Positions 36,022-47,478 of a DNA stretch of 64,000 nt are shown piece by piece. The stretch is from Nelumbo lutea (taxonomy: Eukaryota > Streptophyta > Magnoliopsida > Proteales > Nelumbonaceae). The stretch is taken from assembly GCA_022828595.1 (NCBI GenBank), contig JAKGHH010000008.1, positions 23,428,378 to 23,492,377 of the forward strand, written 5' to 3'. Numbering within the stretch: the stretch's first letter is position 1; every line of letters begins with the position of its first letter. The translations under genes were made by a program, and so were the position numbers. The notes under the pieces are model-generated. The model was not told the DNA's origin and made no database searches. It saw only the letters and a program-made list of their open reading frames with translations.

Positions 36022-37823
36022 ATGCCCTCTTCATCTCATCGGTCCTCTTCCTCATCCGTGTCCTCCAATAGTTCTGGTTCCAACTCTTCTGGCAGCTCGA
36101 CCTACAAGCCTTAGCTGACATGGCTGCCAAAATTGAGGAAGCCGAGGTTGGATGGAGATAGAGCTTCCTCTTCGGGTAGGTCGCTAATTCGGTACCATGC
36201 CCAGCATCTTGATGCTCGGGGATATGGCTTGGATCTGAGCTACGTATGCCATTCTAGCGGAATACCATATGAGGTGTCCGCTGCCCGGGGAGATGGCTAC
36301 TAATGCTCAGCCCAATGAGTTGTGTATTTATGACCACAACTTGGAGGCTAGGCTGAGGTTCCCGTTGATCAAGGGGTTCATCGAGGTGCTAAACTGGTAT
36401 AAAGTGTTGCCGGTGGAGTTGATGTCGAACTCCTTTAGGTTTTTACTTGGCCTCATGTCCTATTGTGCGGTCTGCGATACTGATTTGACCCTGGGGATGG
36501 TGAGCTTTATGCTCCAACTGAAACACCACCAATAAGGGTACTACTACTTCTCCACACGGCAGAACATTCGGTCATTGGTCGGAGCCCCTTCTTCTATGAA
36601 GCACTGGAAGGAGTCGTTCTTCTTTGTGCGAATCCCCGGGGGTCTCCTTTTTCTTGCCAAGCTGCGGGGGCCGAGGACATCTCGGTCGCAACCCCAATGG
36701 TTAGCGCTTACTTGGGAGGAGAGGTCGGCATTGAGCATGATCCATGAAATCGGCGTTATCGCGTACACATGCTCGGAGATGCTGATGCTCACCGGGTTGA
36801 TGGAAAGGGTGGCCAGTCTATTTCACAGTTGTTTGCCGATTTGACTTTATCTTGCTTGCTTTATACTTATCTTGGGCCTCCTATGTTGCAGGTGTGAGCA
36901 TGGCCAGAGAGGAAGAAATTATTCGTCGGATGAAGGTGCTCCAACAAAGGCAGGAACAAAGAAGGGTGACTCATCGACGAAGAAGGGTTCGACAATGGAA
37001 GGTTGAGGAGGATGACGTTGTCATGGTTGACCCCGAAGGGGTCCACCGTCTCGGTGGTACGTCGATGAATGAGGTAGGAAGCAGCTCGGGTCTGCACGTG
37101 CTGAGGTTGTTTGTTCGCATGGACGACAATCTAGAGACACCCGAGGTTCCCGAGCAATTACTGCAAGGAATCATGACCATGTCCATAGCTCAGGAATTGA
37201 TCGGGTTGGTAGTGGAGCCTTGGAGTGTGCTCTTCTTTGGTCTACCGCTCAGGTAAATCCTCTTCTCTTTATTTCTTGTGTTTTGCTCTCCTTTTCGGTG
37301 TACTTATCATATTTGTCTACAGAATGCTTGCGCGGTGATTGCTCTGGTTGATTGTCTCTGGGACGTTCGATCATCATACGAGCAGGAACACTCCGAGTAT
37401 CTACGGTAGAAGTTGGCCGAGCTCCAGGGTACTGGGGCGCGGTCGGCCGTGCTAGAGAGGGAAGTGGTCGAGCTGAATGCGCAATTTGCTGAGTAGGCTG
37501 GTCTTGTTCGGGAACTGAAGTGGGAGATCGCCGAGCTCAAGGCTGAGCAGGACAAGCTGAGGCAGGAGGTTGCTGAGGAAGCCGTCAATGAGTACAAGGC
37601 ATTGGAGGAGATGCAGCTGCGCATGGACGAATATGCCGATGCCTCCTTTGCGGTTGGGTTCAACCTTTTTCGACGAAGGATCCTTCACCATCACTCGGAG
37701 TTGGCTGATGAGTTGCAAGGCTGGGACGCTTTTGATTCAAGTTCTCCCCAAGGGTTTGCCGAGGGAGCTAAGGATGGGGGCAACGCTACTGTTGGCGCTG
37801 CTGATTCTGTCACCGAGGACTGA
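36022..37823 (+). pseudogene. antisense extra ORF of the outer element (putative gypsy-type transposase domain, coiled coil)
   Basis: Runs opposite to gag-pol. It starts with a serine-rich N terminus (MPSSSHRSSSSS, 36022). A conserved block follows with PNELCIYDHNLEARLRFPL (36269-36535), then SSMKHWKESFFFVRIPGG (near 36600). An intron-like break with acceptor GTTGCAG lies at about 36891. A clear intron runs 37253-37322 (donor CAGGTAAAT, acceptor TCTACAG). The last exon encodes a coiled coil (ELKAEQDKLRQEVAEEAV) and ends VGAADSVTED. Several in-frame stops and a shift make it a relic. Homologues are in the nested element (45592-47478) and at 14953-15888. Function unknown. Confidence 0.65.
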
Positions 37824-37884
37824 TCAGCGACCTCATATGTTCATTATTCCCTGTGTTGTTTTGGTGTTGTTTTTTGTTGGCTTG

Positions 37885-38845
37885 TGATGAAGGAAGATTT
37901 GGCTCGACCTCTTTATTATGTGACACATGGCAGAAACGATAGCTCGGCAAAAGGGGCCAAGCCTAGGCGGGAGCAAGGGGTCACACTTCGCTGAACTGAC
38001 CCACCTTGTAACAGCTCGGGATACACTTCGCCGAACTGCCACCTTGTAACAGCTCGGGATACACTTCGCCGAACTGACCCACCTTGTAACAGCTCGGGAT
38101 GGACTTCGCCGAACTGCCACCTTGTAACAGCTCGGGATACACTTCGCCGAACTAACTCACCTTGTAACAGCTCGGGATACACTTCGCCGAACTGACCCAC
38201 CTTGCAACAGCTCGGGATACACTTCACCGAACTGACCACTTGTAACAGCTCGGGATACACTTCGCCGAACTGACCCACCTTGCAACAGCTCGGGATACAC
38301 TTCGCCGAACTGACTTGTAACAGTTCGGGATACCTCCAAACTCAAGACCGCCTCGCTCAGCACTTCGCATCATCTTCTGGCCAAACAAGTCGTAACATGC
38401 CTGACACTAGGGAAGTCCGTGCCCGAGGGCGCCACGCCTGACTGACTTGGGATCTGACGTTTGGCAGCAGCACTCTAAACGGCCACCTGCCACCGCCACT
38501 GACGCCGCCATCTCCAGTTAGACGGTTAGGCAGTGACGGTTCTGTCTCAGTAGAAAGGACGACGGCCGAGTTGACAAGCACAAGGGTAATCATACCCGAT
38601 CTGACAAGGGCCTCGGGACGAGTACACGAAGTGACTATAAGAGCCCCTGCCCCCTGACAACGGAGGTATGCAAACTTTGCGCTATCTGGTATTACCTTGC
38701 TTTTGAAGGATTCTAACTTGAGCTTCGGAGCCTCTACACCGGGTTCCCCCCGGAGCTTTCCCATCTCCTCCATTTCAAGTTCCCTGCTACCCCGTTCGGA
38801 AGCAAGGCAGCGGACAGCTAAGACCAGCCGGATCGCGCTCCATCA
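37885..38845 (+). mobile_element. 5' LTR of the nested element
   Basis: 961 bp, TGATGAAGG...CTCCATCA. Contains a nine-unit tandem array (37985-38332, separate entry) and a TATA-like motif ACTATAAGAG near 38633, which should start transcription of the element. The sequence after the LTR, ATTGGCTCCGTCTGTGGGAA (38846-38865), occupies the primer-binding position; a related motif is at the same place in the outer element. Confidence 0.92.
37985..38332. repeat. nine-unit tandem array in the 5' LTR
   Basis: Nine units of about 35-40 bp built on CACTTCGCCGAACTG, then a variable ACCCACC/CCACC spacer, then TTGTAACAGCTCGGGA. The units alternate in length, and the same nine-unit order occurs in the 3' LTR. 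Located upstream of the TATA-like motif, as expected for enhancer repeats; a regulatory role is inference. Confidence 0.9.
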
Positions 38846-38928
38846 ATTGGCTCCGTCTGTGGGAACGCTTCAAAAAGCCTCCCTCCAAATTTCGATACCC
38901 CCTTTTTTCTTCAAAAAACCCAACACTC

Positions 38929-40728
38929 ATGGCCTCCTCCAGCAACACCGGATGTGGCACGGAGACAAACGCCACCAGGGAGCAAATTCAGGTCCCCGTA
39001 GTGTGCGTTGGACAGTTCACCATCCCCCTTTCGGCGGATGGGATCCCCATTTTGAACACGCCACAAGCAGTGGCACCCGTAAACCCTCCTACCACAAACG
39101 TCCCCTTTCCTCTCCCCATTGAGACAACCTTCACTGAACCACCTGCCGTCCCCCTGGCAGCTAGCCAAAACCGATTGGAGGACCTGATGCAGTGCATGCG
39201 GGCAATGCAAGCCCAAATGCAACAGTTCCAGCAACACCAGCTTCACCAGCACCAGGTGCTGCACAACATCTCCCAGTATCACTACCAACAGCAGTTCCCC
39301 CAACTGCCACTGAACCAACCACTACATCCAACTCGCCACCCCGCTCCGAAGCCGGTCAAGGTCTCCCCGCAGGATGGGCGCCCCCGTCAGGCGAAGGCCT
39401 CCCGGCCCCAGAACCACCCCAACAGCCAGGCCTCGTCCCCAGGCCGAAGAGAGAAAAATGTCATCCGCGCCTCGCAACCCGCAGGTGGGTCGGGAACCTC
39501 GCCCGCGAGGTCGGCACCCCGGCGCTCCAAGCCCGAGCTCCCGCTCACCGAAAACCGATTCAGCGCCCTGGCAGCGGACTACCAGCACTTCGGTTCCATC
39601 GAGCTCGGTAACACGGAGGCCAGCAACGCCAGCACAAGGCCCGCTCAAAGGCGAAGGCGCCGGCGAAGTCGCCAAACCGCCACCCACGCCTTGTCGAATT
39701 TCAGAGGCAAAGCCACGAGCTCGGACGAGGTAGGGGCTGCCCCGGCTCTCTCCGTTCCTTCCCCCATCGCATCGGAACTCCTGGCGGTCCCCTTACCCAG
39801 AGACTTCAAGCTCCCACCTCTGGACAAGTACGACGGGTCCTTCGACCCCAACGACCACGTTGACGCCTTTCAGTCGCAAATGCACCTCGCCAGAGCTAGC
39901 GAATCGTGCATGTGCGTGGCCTTTACCACCACTCTTAGGGGGGTAGCCCGCACTTGGTACAAGAACCTGGCCCCCGGGTCGATAAAGTGCTGGGCCCAGT
40001 TCGTGCAAGTCTTCACCACACACTTCGTCACCAACTGATGGTGCCCCAGAATAGAGGAAAGCATCTTCGGAGTGGTCCAAAGAGAAGGAGAATCTATTCG
40101 GGGCTACATCAAGCGGTTCAACGAAGCATGCTTGCAAATATCGCGGTTGGACCCCGCAGTGCAGCTCGCGGCGACCAAAAGAGGGGTGACGCACAAAGAG
40201 TTCAAATGGCACATGGTGGCCAACCAGCCCGCGACCGTGGCCGAATTCCTCAAACTCGCGGATAAGTTCATGAGGACAGAGGAAGAAATCAACCAACGAA
40301 CCGAAGGCGGGAACGAGAAAAGAAAGAGAGAAGGCGAGCTCTCCAACCCGGTGAATAGAAAAAACCCGACCCGGGAGCCGAAGCCGAACCAGTCCTTCCA
40401 GGCCCCCCTAGCAGTTTGGACGGACTACACGCCGTTAAACATGAGGCGGACAGAGATCTTAATGATGATCAAAGACGCTCCGTACGTTAAGTGGCCACCT
40501 CGCCTAAAGGGAAATCCGAACGAGAGAAACAAGAATTTGTATTGTAGTTTCCATAGAGACCATGGTCATAGCATCGAATAGTGTAATAACCTCCGGGACG
40601 AGATAGAGGGACTCATCCATCGCGGATACTTGAGAAACTTTGTATAGCATAGCAATAACAATAAAGCATGTCGGCAAAGGGAGCACGAAAAGGATGCCCC
40701 CGAGTCTAGCAACAGACCTGCCGAACCG
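38929..40728 (+). pseudogene. gag of the nested Tat element
   Basis: Capsid-like structural protein gene. The ATG at 38929 opens a 369-codon frame with a Gln/His-rich segment (QQFQQHQLHQHQ), a Pro/Arg-rich middle and a conserved retrotransposon gag domain beginning LPPLDKYDGSFDPNDHVDAF and passing through ARTWYKNLAPGSI. A TGA at 40036-40038 ends it. The same frame then continues through EESIFGVVQREGESIRGYIK and a terminal CSFHRDHGHSIE motif, with TAG stops at 40579-40581 and 40645-40647. No frameshift is needed, so the breaks are point changes. It is the first gene after the LTR. Confidence 0.85.
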
Positions 40729-41556
40729 TTGCAGAAGCAGCCTCCGGAAGAGAGGTCAGTTCGGGGAACCATCCATGTAATAATGGGAGGTTCGGTGGTA
40801 GCGGGGTGTACCTCGACAGCAACCCGGACTTCAGTTCACGAAGCGACCCTCGAAGAAAGGAACCCCCCAAAGAGACCAAAGACCGAAGAACCAATCTTTT
40901 TCGCGGAGGACGACGCGCGAGGAGTCCACTACCCCCATGATGACGCGCTTGTCATTAAGCTAAGGATCAGCGACTTCGAGGTCAGGCGCGTACTCGTAGA
41001 TTCGAGCAGCTCAGCGGACATCCTCTTCAAATCAGCATTTGACCAGCTGTAGTTAAAGAGGAGCGAGTTGAAGCCCGCGAACACTCCCCTGGTAGGTTTC
41101 AGCGGAGAGGAAGTCAGGCCCCTCAGAAAAGTAACTGTCCCTGTGGAAGTCGGCACATGGCCTTGTGCGGTCAGACTCAACCATGATTTCCTGGTAGTCG
41201 CGACCCCCTCCCCATACAATGCCATAATAGGACAGCCGATCACGCATATCCTACGGGCGGCGGTCTCCACCTACTATTTGGCCATGAAGTTCCCTATGGA
41301 CTTCGGTATAGGGGTAGCACGGGGCGACTAGCTCGAGTCCCGCAAATGCTACGTTGCCGTCCTAAAGGGAAAAACCAAGGCGGCCGACGACCTCGAACTG
41401 GAGCGGCCGGCGGAGCAAGGTGAGGAGCGAGCTTCGCCCATGGAGGAAACAGTCGCAATCCCGACTTCAGCTACGGACCCAGCTCGCACACTAAGCATCG
41501 GAGCTTCCATCGAAGACCCCCTACGAGCCAAACTGGTGAGTTTTTTACTTTAAAAT
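40729..41556 (+). pseudogene. aspartic protease region of the nested Tat element
   Basis: Continues in the gag frame. The active-site region reads RRVLVDSSSSADILF, where retroelement proteases normally have D-S/T-G-S-S. The glycine next to the catalytic Asp is serine here, and the outer element keeps IDTGSSVDVLF at the same place (near 53600). TAG stops occur at 41050 and 41329 and a TAA at 41551. Later blocks such as YNAIIGQPITHILRA are well kept. The enzyme would normally cut the gag-pol polyprotein, and it is non-functional here. Confidence 0.8.
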
Positions 41557-43254
41557 TTAGATATTTTTGCCTGGTTCGCGGCCGACATGCTCAGCATTAG
41601 CCCCGGACTGATAACTCACAAACTTAATACTGACCCTGTAGTCAGACCCGTTAAACAGAAGAAACGCAACTTAGCCCCAGAATGCTGGAGAGCGGTCGAC
41701 GAGGAGGTTGAGAAGCTCCTCGCAGCAAACTTCATAAGGGAAGTCCACTACCCGAGCTGGGTGGCCAACCCGGTGTTGGTAAAAAAGGCAAGCGGCAAGT
41801 AGCGCATGTGCGTCGACTATACCGACCTGAACCGAGCTTGCCCGAAAGATTGCTTCCCCCTCCCTAGAATTGACCGCCTAGTGGACGCGACCTCGGGAAA
41901 CGAGTTGCTAAGCTTCCTGGACGCCTACTCGGGCTACAACCAAGTTAGGATGGACCCATCCGATGAGGAAAAAACCAGCTTCATAACCGAGTTCGGCCTG
42001 TATTGCTACAAAGTCATGCCCTTCGGGCTAAAAAATGCCGGAGCAACTTTCCAAAGACTTGTAAATAAGCTATTTCGGCCCCTGATTGGTACGAAGATAG
42101 AGTGCTATGTAGACGACATGGTCGTCAAGACTCAGTTTTCACAAGAGTTAATACAGGACTTCGATTTTGTTTTCCAAATCCTGCGTCAGTTTAGCATGAA
42201 GTTGAATCCCAACAAGTGTGTCTTCGGCGTCACCTCGGGCAAGTTCCTAGGCTACATTGTCATTCGACGCGGTATTGAGGCCAACCCGGACAAAATAAAA
42301 GCCATTCTAGATATGAAACCACCTCGGAAAGTAAAAGAGGTTCAGAGGCTAAACGACCGCATAGCCGCTCTAAGCCGCTTCTTGTCTAAGTCAGCAGACC
42401 GCTGCCTACCCTTCTTCAAGGCAGTCAAAGGCAAAGGGTTCGAGTGGACCCAGGACTTCCAGTTCGCGTTCGACGAACTAAAAGGTTACCTCGTTAGTGT
42501 GCCAACCTTAGCCCGGCCCTAGGTGGGCGAGGTCTTAGAACTGTACCTCTCGGCGAGCGACGAGGCGGTCAGTTCGGTACTAATAAAGGAAATAGACCGG
42601 GTCCAACGACCCATATATTATGTTAGTAAAATTTTGCAGGGAGTAGAGGCAAGGAACCCGAAGATAGAAAAACTAGCATATGCCCTAGTAATAGCAGCTC
42701 GTAAACTCCGCCCGTACTTCCAGGCTCACACCGTCATCGTCCTAACTGACAAACCTCTTAGAGAAGTTTTACTCAAACCCGAAGTCTCCGGTCGACTGAC
42801 GAAATGGGCCATTGAACTCAGCGAGTACGACCTCTAGTACAAACCGAGAACCACTATCAAGGCCCAAGCTTTGGCAGATTTTATCGCCGAGTGCACTTTC
42901 AGCCACGAAGCCCCACAGGTCGAGCCCGAGGTCCCCAGTTGCGGCGAACCCGGAGCTCCCGAGCCCATAGAGTCTGAACCCCGTGAAGTAGCATCCAGTG
43001 TGGCATCTCTCCTGGTCAAGCAAAGAGCGAATTGGGATGAGGAGCCCTGGATCCTTCACGTGGATGGTTCCTCGAACCGGCAAGGCAGCGGAGCTAGAAT
43101 AGTCTTGTGCGGTCCGAGCGGCACAAAATTAGAATACGCACTACGCTTTGAGTTCGCGGCATCGAACAACGAGGCAGAGTACGAAGCACTGATCGCCGGG
43201 CTGGACCTAGCGCGAAAGGTTAAGGCAAAACACTTAGTCATCTGCAGCGATTCT
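41557..43254 (+). pseudogene. reverse transcriptase and RNase H of the nested Tat element
   Basis: Reverse transcriptase motifs are present in order: RMCVDYTDLNRACPKDCFPL, FLDAYSGYNQVRM, MPFGLKNAGATFQR and the catalytic YVDDM (near 42115). These are followed by RPIYYVSKILQG and the connection/RNase H block ending LTKWAIELSEYDL. A second, archaeal-type RNase H begins at WILHVDGSSNRQGSGARIVL (43047) and continues NNEAEYEALIAGLDLA. Dual RNase H is a Tat-clade trait. Stops: TAG at 41800, 42520, 42835 and 43255, all in one frame without indels. The outer element has W where 41800 is TAG and Q where 43255 is TAG, supporting G-to-A and C-to-T changes. Confidence 0.88.
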
Positions 43255-43257
43255 TAG

Positions 43258-45379
43258 CTCGTGGTAAACCAAGTTACCGGCGAATACGAAGCACGCGATC
43301 TCTCCATGATCGCATATTTGGCCAAAGTAAAAGAAGCCCTGCTCAACTTTCGGTCACACATCATCAAGCAAATCCCGAGGTCAGAAAACACTGAGGCCGA
43401 CGCCCTGTCCCGGTTAGCCAGCACGAGTCACAACAATATGAGAACTGTGTACATAGAGGACTTACCTCGGCCTAGTATTCTCGGGGGGACAGAGGAGGTC
43501 GCTCCCATCTTAGAAGCAGAGCCGAGCTGGATCGATCCACTCGCGAGCTTCCTGATAGACGGAACCCTCCCTATAGAACGCAATGCGGCCAAGAGGGTGC
43601 AGCGCCAGGCGGCCAAATACGTCATAATAGACGAACGGTTATACCGACGATTGTACACGCTCCCCTATTTGCGGTGCCTGCGACCTACTGAAGCCGAGTT
43701 TGTACTCCGCGACACTCATGAAGGCCTGTGCGGTGGACACTTGGTGGGCAGAGCACTCGCCCAAAAGGCACTTCGACAAGGATACTACTGGCCAACAATG
43801 AAGGCAGAATCTGTCGAGCTCGTCAGAAAATGCGACAAGTGTCAGAAGAAAGCTAACATCCCCCATCAACCTGCCTCCGACCTCAAATACCTCGCCAGCC
43901 CGTGGCCCTTTGCACAATGGGGCATCGACCTCCTAGGGCCATTCCCACCAGCAACAGGCGGAAGAAAATTCTTAGTTGTTGCAGTAGATTACTTTACGAA
44001 GTGGATAGAAGCCGAACCTCTGGCAACTGTTACGGCTCGAAACATACAGAACTTCTTTTGGAAGAACATAGTATGTCGGTTCGGATTACCTCGGGTTCTA
44101 ATCTCCGACAACGGCAAACAGTTCGAGGATATCAAGTTCCAAGAGTGGTGCCAGAACATGGGGATTCGACAAAATTTCACGTCAGTCGCGCACCCAAAGG
44201 CAAACGGTCAGACGGAAGTGATGAACAGAGCCATCCTGCGCGGATTGAAAGCACGTCTGGATCGAGCTAAGAGATTGTGGGCCGAAGAGATACCAAGTGT
44301 CTTATGGGCTCACCGAAGCCGAGTTTGTACTCCGCGACACTCATGAAGGCCTGTGCGGTGGACACTTGGTGGGCAGAGCACTCGCCCAAAAGGCACTTCG
44401 ACAAGGATACTACTGGCCAACAATGAAGGCAGAATCTGTCGAGCTCGTCAGAAAATGCGACAAGTGTCAGAAGAAAGCTAACATCCCCCATCAACCTGCC
44501 TCCGACCTCAAATACCTCGCCAGCCCGTGGCCCTTTGCACAATGGGGCATCGACCTCCTAGGGCCATTCCCACCAGCAACAGGCGGAAGAAAATTCTTAG
44601 TTGTTGCAGTAGATTACTTTACGAAGTGGATAGAAGCCGAACTTCTGGCAACTGTTACGGCTCGAAACATACATAACTTCTTTTGGAAGAACATAGTATG
44701 TCGGTTCGGATTACCTCGGGTTCTAATCTCCGACAACGGCAAACAGTTCGAGGATATCAAGTTCCAAGAGTGGTGCCAGAACATGGGGATTCGACAAAAT
44801 TTCACGTCAGTCGCGCACCCAAAGGCAAACGGTCAGACGGAAGTGATGAACGGAGCCATCCTGCGCGGATTGAAAGCACGTCTGGATCGAGCTAAGGGAT
44901 TGTGGGCCGAAGAGATACCAAGTGTCTTATGGGCTCACAGAACGACCGAAAAAGCAGCCACAGGAGAAACCCCCTTCAACCTCACCTACGGCACTGAAGC
45001 GGTGATCCCGACAGAAATCGAAATACCAACGTTGCGATTAGAAACACACGACGATCGGACGAACGGAGACGAGTTACGCACCAACATCGACCTACTGGAC
45101 GAGGTAAGGGACCTCGCGCACATCCGAACAGCGGCATACCAGCAGCAGGTAGCTCGCTACTACAATAGCAGAGTAAAGCAACGAAGCTTCCGAGTCGGTG
45201 ACCTGGTCCTCCGTAAGATTATGGTGCCCGAACCCGGCGTCGGCAAGCTTGGACCTAATTGGGAAGGGCCCTATAAAGTAAAAACAGCGTTCGGGGGCGC
45301 ATACGAACTCGAAACCTTGGAAGGCAAACGAGTACCCCGAACGTGGAACATCGTGAACTTGAGGCGATACTACCTATAA
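43258..45379 (+). pseudogene. integrase of the nested Tat element, disrupted by a 625-bp duplication
   Basis: Begins with the end of the second RNase H (NTEADALSRLAS), then the zinc-binding H2C2 segment (THEGLCGGHL ... CDKCQ). The catalytic core has D in GIDLLGPF, D in LISDNGKQF and E in NGQTEVMN. The stretch 43690-44314 is repeated at 44315-44939. Because 625 is not a multiple of three the frame shifts at the junction, and a TGA follows at 44344-44346. The second copy is open to 45379 and contains the C-terminal part (FRVGDLVLRKI, then WNIVNLRRYYL). The enzyme would insert the DNA copy into the genome. Confidence 0.88.
43690..44939 (+). repeat. 625-bp tandem duplication in integrase
   Basis: Copies 43690-44314 and 44315-44939 differ at about four positions that I could see, all single-base changes. 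The junction joins GGGCTCAC to CGAAGCCGAG. The low divergence shows that the duplication is recent, comparable with or later than the insertion of the element. Confidence 0.93.
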
Positions 45380-45591
45380 ACCACCTAGCGAAGTGGACGA
45401 AATCAGGCCATGTGCCACAAGGCAAGCCGAGGAACTTCAGCACATTATCAGCTCGACAAAAATCAGTTCGCGGCATAAAAGACCACGGAAATTTAAAAAC
45501 CCGGCATAGAAACAGCTCGGGGAAGATGAGCAAGGGGAAAAAGACACTCCATTGCAAGAAATAGTACACTAGCAAAGAAAATATATATATT
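45380..45591 (+). other. spacer between pol and antisense ORF of the nested element
   Basis: Non-coding internal sequence between the pol stop (45377-45379) and the stop of the convergent antisense ORF. Confidence 0.5.
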
Positions 45592-47478
45592 TTACATGCC
45601 CGGAGCCACTTCTTCGCCATCGGAAGGCACTTCAACAACACCCGAAGGCCTTGCCTCTCCTTCAGAGTACGGCTCTTCATCGGCAGCATTGGCCATCTCC
45701 TGAGTTATACGCGAAGTGGTTATGGCACTTACATCGAGGTCGGGGTATGTATTCCAGATCATCCATCGGCTCAACTTGAACCCCCTCCTGTAAGAGTCCA
45801 CCATCAGATCGTCAAAACGCGAGGAGGCAATGTAGTCTTCAACTGCCTTCTTCTTGGCGTCTTCAATGCCTTGGGAAAAAATCTATGTTCTCTCCCTAAT
45901 GTCCTCCTGAAGATACTCAACTTGATGCTGCAAATCCAACTTCAAGTCCGCCATATGCTTGACAACTACCCCCATGGCCTCGGCGTCACGCTGAGACCTC
46001 GCCTGTCTGGCCATCGCGACGCGAGCAGCCTTTTCAGCAGTATAAGCAGCCGCCTCAGCAGCCCGGGTATTTGCCTCTACAACACAGAAGGCTTCTTCAG
46101 CAGCATGAGCGGCAGCCTCGGCAGAAGCAAAAAATGACAGCAGAAGCAAAAAAAAATAAAAAAAAAAGGAAGACAGAATCTAACTTACCACCATGGCATG
46201 TGTTACGGCGCAGCAAGCGACCTGATTCAAGGGAAGATCGGTCCACGCCGCGACCTCCTCGGGGAAAGTAGCATCCCTACTCTTTTGTAGAGCGTAGTTC
46301 GGCGTCAACACGCTCCTAAACTCCCCTTGAGCTCCCGAGCCTGAGGGCCCAGCCCACGTATGAGCAGACCCGGAGTGAGCAGGAGCACTTGAGTACGCAG
46401 GAGCACCCGTATGAGTGGTTTCAGCGTAAAGTGCCCTGGCAGTCTCGTGCACCGGTGGAGTCACTTCGGGCTCCCTGGGCAGATCCTCCGGCGTATGGTC
46501 TGGGGCTTGAGGCTCCTCATCCAGGGGCAGCTCGGTACGAGTTCGCTTGGCGACCCGCTTCTTCCTCTTCATACCTTGGAACAAACGCCCCCCACTAGTT
46601 CTCTCCGCATCCATCACACCTACAGAAACGAGTTCGAGATCAAAAAAAAAAAGCCGCATAGCCAGAAACCTACCCGAACTCAGGCCGACTGTAAAAAGCT
46701 TAGCCTCCGTTAAGTAGTGGTGGCACTTTAAGCCTTGCCGTGCCCATTGTCGGAGACCCTTCACCGTCTCTTTATCAAGAGTTACGCCCAAATCGGGAGC
46801 GGCCTCACCCCACCCGGTCTGAAAGGGTCATCCTTGTGCACTTCGCACGCCGAAGTAGTCCCGCTTCCAAGCCGAGACCTTATTAGGAAGATCGTGCAAA
46901 AGCTTGAAACCCTGGCGAGGAGTAAGGTAATACGCCCATCTCCCCCCTGGAAGAGAACCCGCCTGTCTCTTGAGCATTAAGATAGAGGAGAATATCTCTA
47001 ACTCTAAGGGAAAGTTCTGCTCGCAAAAAAGGGAAATTGTCCCCACCAGGTTCCGAATAGAGTTCGGATGAAACTGGCCAATGGTGACACCAAAGTGGTT
47101 TATGACTTCGACGAGAAGGGGATGGAAAGGAAGTTGCAACCCTGCAGCAAGCTGCTCTCGAAAAATCACGATCTCGTCGGGACCGTGTTCCCAAGGAAAG
47201 CTACCCGAAGGAATAAAATATGTGTACCCCCCAGGAAGATTGTAAGACAGAAGTATGGATTGAAGCCCCTCAGGCGTCATGGTCGAAGGGCCAAACCGGT
47301 CTAGCATCCGACCTTGGCAGGAGGTAGACGCCAAACTACCCGAAGTGACTCGACCTGCTGGTTCGTAGTCTTCAAACTCCACCTCAGGATCACTGAGGCA
47401 ATTTGGGGACACGGCTCGATTGGTGGAACCTACATCGACCCTACTCGAAGAGTCGTCTGAGCTATCAATGCTAGACAT
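45592..47478 (-). pseudogene. antisense extra ORF of the nested element (putative gypsy-type transposase domain, coiled coil)
   Basis: Convergent with pol. It starts MSSIDSSDDSSSR (47478) and contains a conserved block with FREQLAAGLQLPFHPLLVEV and WKRDYF. The frame meets one TGA at 46828-46830 and continues in the same frame to 46180, where GVMDAERTSGG follows a pyrimidine-rich CTGTAG acceptor-like site. A donor-like GTAAG lies at 46184-46188. Then comes an alanine-rich coiled coil (EEAFCVVEANTRAAEAAAY, 46149-45883) and a last part with DSYRRGFKLSRWMIW (45804-45592). It is the counterpart of 36022-37823. Mostly intact, probably spliced. Family resemblance is to the putative gypsy-type transposase domain; activity unknown. 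Confidence 0.7.

Noticed and set aside
37985..38332. Regular repeats of about 38 bp that could suggest a CRISPR array
   Set aside because: Repeats are contiguous without unique spacers, lie inside an LTR, are duplicated identically in the other LTR, and the DNA is plant nuclear.
39192..40346. Several long overlapping frames on both strands across gag of the younger element
   Set aside because: The region is GC-rich, so shadow frames are long. Only the frame starting at 38929 has the conserved gag domain and continues into pol.
46389..46713. Plus-strand frames opposite the antisense ORF of the younger element
   Set aside because: No conserved domain. The minus-strand frame matches the antisense ORFs of the other copies.
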